From Bacteroidota bacterium (lineage in GTDB: Bacteria; Bacteroidota; Bacteroidia; Chitinophagales; Chitinophagaceae): a stretch of DNA of 16,277 bases. Positions 14,532-16,277 of the stretch are shown in pieces. Numbering within the stretch: position 1 is the stretch's first letter; every line of letters starts with the position of its first letter. Both the position numbers and the translations under genes were made by a program. Location of the stretch: positions 1 to 16,277 of the forward strand of contig JAGWPQ010000014.1 of the NCBI GenBank assembly GCA_028877045.1, given 5' to 3'. The notes beneath the pieces were generated by a model. The model saw only the letters and a list, made by a program, of their open reading frames with translations. It searched no databases and had not been told where the DNA came from.

Positions 14532-14557
14532 GCCAGATAAAATCTGGCATCTTTTTT
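14532..14557 (+). terminator. Hairpin with T tract between lpxC-fabZ and lpxA
   Basis: GCCAGAT (14532-14538) and ATCTGGC (14542-14548) form a 7-bp stem with an AAA loop, followed by ATC and six Ts (14552-14557). This is a compact rho-independent terminator for lpxC-fabZ. Because a -7 element lies directly upstream, the same hairpin could instead be at the 5' end of an lpxA transcript. Confidence 0.7.
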
Positions 14558-14609
14558 ATCGCTATTAATGTTTATGCAAACAATAGTAGCCTCAAAACCA
14601 AAAAGCAGG

Positions 14610-15407
14610 ATGACTCATCCATACACTTACATAGATCCCAATGCAAGAATTGCACCTAATGTAAAGATCGATCCATTTACAGTAATTCATGGCGATGTAC
14701 AAATTGGTGAAGGAACCTGGATTGGAAGTAATGTTACCATCATGGATGGAACTAAGATTGGAAAAAATTGCCGCATTTTTCCAGGTGCAGTATTGGGCGC
14801 TATTCCGCAGGATTTAAAATTTGCCGGTGAAAAAACCAGCGCTGTAATCGGAGATAATACCACTATCCGCGAATTTGTTACCATCAATCGCGGAACCGAA
14901 GAAAAAGGTAAAACCAAGGTTGGCAATAACTGTTTGATCATGGCTTATAGTCATATTGCGCATGATTGTATTGTAGGTAATCATTGCATCATCAGTAACA
15001 GTGTCCAAATGGCAGGACATGTGATCATGGGCGATTGGGCCTGGATCGCCGGTGTGAGTGCTGTTCATCAATTTGTGCATATCGGTCAGCATTCGTATAT
15101 CGCAGGAGGAAGCTTGGTAAGTAAGGATGTTCCTCCGTACATTAAAGCAGTTCGTACCCCTTTAAGTTATGGCGGTGTGAACAGCATTGGCTTAAAACGC
15201 AGAGGTTTTGAATTACAAAAGATCAATCATATCCTCGATATTTACCGCATCATTTTTAATAAAGGATTAAACGTTTCTCAGGCACTTGAATTTATTGAAG
15301 AGGAATTGCCTGCAAGCGATGAACGCGATGAGATCGTAAGTTTTATCCGCGACAGCGGAAGGGGGATCATTAAACGCTACACCAAAGGTGGCGGTGACGA
15401 TGAATAA
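14610..15407 (+). CDS. lpxA: Acyl-ACP--UDP-N-acetylglucosamine O-acyltransferase LpxA
   Basis: First step of lipid A synthesis: moves a 3-hydroxyacyl chain from acyl carrier protein to the 3-OH of UDP-GlcNAc. From the ATG at 14610 (MTHPYTYIDPNA) it is 265 residues, the family length. Hexapeptide beta-helix repeats occupy about 8-190. The catalytic histidine region AYSHIAHDC is at about 121-129, and VHQFVHIG and GGSLVSKDVPPY (about 152-176) follow. The C-terminal helical domain begins at NSIGLKRRGF. Two earlier in-frame ATGs (14568, 14574) would add 14 or 12 residues that do not resemble the family; the sequence AGCAGG just before 14610 supports the later start. It lies 26 bp upstream of the ABC ATPase gene. 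Confidence 0.97.
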   Translation: MTHPYTYIDPNARIAPNVKIDPFTVIHGDVQIGEGTWIGSNVTIMDGTKIGKNCRIFPGAVLGAIPQDLKFAGEKTSAVIGDNTTIREFVTINRGTEEKGKTKVGNNCLIMAYSHIAHDCIVGNHCIISNSVQMAGHVIMGDWAWIAGVSAVHQFVHIGQHSYIAGGSLVSKDVPPYIKAVRTPLSYGGVNSIGLKRRGFELQKINHILDIYRIIFNKGLNVSQALEFIEEELPASDERDEIVSFIRDSGRGIIKRYTKGGGDDE

Positions 15408-15433
15408 ATTTCATATTACAAATCAAATTTTTT

Positions 15434-16051
15434 ATGACGATTCAATTGACTGATGCCGGCAAACGTTTTAACCGGGATTGGATATTTCGTCATGTTAATT
15501 TTACTTTTCACAAAGGAAGATCTTATGCCATCACCGGTCCCAACGGCAGTGGCAAAAGCACTTTGCTGCAATCCATTGCTTCAAGCATGAATGTTAGCGA
15601 AGGAAATATTCAATACGCAATTGATACTATAAAAATATCGGAAGAAAATATTTATCAGCACGTTTCCATTGCAGCACCTTATCTTGAAGTGATCGAAGAA
15701 ATGAGCGCCAAAGAATTTTTATTATTTCACGCATCGTTCAAACCATTGCTTTCTTCTGTAACTATTGATGAAATAATAAAAATAATCGGGTTAGAAAAAA
15801 CTGCCGATAAACAGATACGTTATTTTTCTTCGGGGATGAAACAAAGAATAAAATTAGCTCAGGCTGTTTTTAGTGATGCGAACATTTTATTATTAGATGA
15901 ACCCTGCACCAATTTGGATGCAACAGGTTATGCGTTGTATCATCAGCTCATTAAAAATTATTGCAACGATAAATTAATTATTGTCAGCAGCAATGATGAA
16001 AATGAAATGGATTTTTGTGAAGAGAAAATTTCGATAATGGATTACAAATAA
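15434..16051 (+). CDS. ABC transporter ATP-binding protein, lone subunit
   Basis: A 205-aa single nucleotide-binding domain. Walker A is GPNGSGKST (35-43), signature FSSGMKQR (131-138), Walker B ANILLLDEP (149-157) with Glu156 as catalytic base, and the D-loop follows in TNLD. The switch histidine is replaced by Asn187 (VSSNDENE), and the usual Q-loop glutamine is not evident in IAAPYLEV (79-86). It is short, with no extra domain, and resembles CcmA-like ATPases of Bacteroidota. No permease gene is within the window, and the next gene is on the other strand. Placement 26 bp after lpxA suggests co-expression with lipid A genes, but a role in lipopolysaccharide export is unproven. Confidence 0.9.
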   Translation: MTIQLTDAGKRFNRDWIFRHVNFTFHKGRSYAITGPNGSGKSTLLQSIASSMNVSEGNIQYAIDTIKISEENIYQHVSIAAPYLEVIEEMSAKEFLLFHASFKPLLSSVTIDEIIKIIGLEKTADKQIRYFSSGMKQRIKLAQAVFSDANILLLDEPCTNLDATGYALYHQLIKNYCNDKLIIVSSNDENEMDFCEEKISIMDYK

Positions 16052-16071
16052 ATTGCTCAATGATTTGATGC

Positions 16072-16133
16072 AGTACAAGAGTGCGACGCAACGGTAGCTT
16101 CATTTTTATTCAACAGCTTGCTACAAAAAAATC
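16072..16133 (+). repeat. Interspersed repeat, copy D
   Basis: Begins AGTACAAGAGTGCGACGCAA (16072-16091), continues CGGTAGCTT and ends CAACAGCTTGCTACAAAAAA. The first 29 bp match copy C with few changes; the tail matches copy A. GTAGC (16094-16098) and GCTAC near its end form a short inverted repeat. It sits between two convergent genes. Confidence 0.75.
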
Positions 16134-16166
16134 TTATTCATCTTTTTTAATCCTGTGCATCGTAGT

Positions 16167-16277
16167 TTATCTCCTGCTCGCAATCAACAAATTCAGATCG
16201 GTAAATTTTAAATCGAATTTCTGGCTGATATAAAAATCCGTCAGAGCGCCTTTAAATAAATAAATGCCTTCGCGTAA
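16167..16277 (-). CDS. C-terminal fragment, probably alanine dehydrogenase
   Basis: Open minus-strand frame from the right edge to a TAA at 16169-16167, giving 36 residues that start LREGIYLFKGALTDFYISQK and end in LNLLIASRR. The pattern of '(K/R)(E/K)GIY.(Y/F)KG..T' followed by 'F.L.(Y/F).D(I/L)(N/D)LL' is what I recall for the C-terminus of alanine dehydrogenase (NAD-dependent alanine to pyruvate and ammonia) in Bacteroidota. Only this tail is visible, so neither the active site nor the family can be proved here. That it is a real gene end is likely, because the composition is protein-like and it is convergent with the ABC ATPase gene. Confidence 0.5.
   Translation of the reverse strand, partial: LREGIYLFKGALTDFYISQKFDLKFTDLNLLIASRR

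Noticed and set aside
1094..16133. Repeats as a CRISPR array
   Set aside because: Copies are kilobases apart, vary in orientation and sequence, and have no regular spacers.

Overview
The window looks like a chromosomal segment of a Bacteroidota bacterium, most likely in or near the Chitinophagaceae. The evidence is an LpxC-FabZ fusion protein, a PorX-type regulator of the type IX secretion system, start codons without Shine-Dalgarno sequences, AT-rich intergenic DNA, and several promoters of the Bacteroidota form TTG-N19-TAnnTTTG. It is mostly housekeeping sequence. I see no phage, transposase, CRISPR array, tRNA or rRNA.

Layout. (1) 1-1093, minus strand: a pterin pair, a 6-pyruvoyl-tetrahydropterin synthase-type gene overlapping folE, which runs off the left edge. 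(2) 1094-1512: a gene-free divergent gap holding one copy of an interspersed repeat and, on the minus strand, a strong promoter followed by a roughly 120-nt structured RNA candidate with 6S-like architecture. (3) 1513-4289, plus strand: two different clpP genes and clpX, with clpX also having its own promoter; a strong terminator follows. (4) 4390-5184: a 53-aa helical protein facing an orphan LuxR-type response regulator. (5) 5389-8641, minus strand: an acyl-CoA dehydrogenase whose promoter is overlapped by a perfect 36-bp palindrome, a membrane-anchored protein with three helix-hairpin-helix modules, a PhnP-like metallo-hydrolase and a 90-aa protein of unknown function. (6) 8803-10359, minus strand: porX. 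(7) 10654-16051, plus strand: an HD-domain phosphohydrolase, then the lipid A genes lpxD, lpxC-fabZ and lpxA, then a lone ABC ATPase. (8) The right edge holds the C-terminal end of a minus-strand gene that resembles alanine dehydrogenase.

How the genes fit together. LpxA, LpxC and LpxD are the first, second and third acyl-chain/deacetylation steps of lipid A synthesis, and the FabZ half supplies unsaturated acyl intermediates, so group 7 is an outer-membrane module. PorX controls type IX secretion, another outer-membrane function. ClpP1, ClpP2 and ClpX form an ATP-dependent protease.

The least ordinary features are not protein genes. They are the 6S-like RNA candidate, a family of roughly 60-bp interspersed repeats (five clear copies, one carrying an inserted palindrome) placed next to gene starts and ends, and the palindromic operator in front of the acyl-CoA dehydrogenase.
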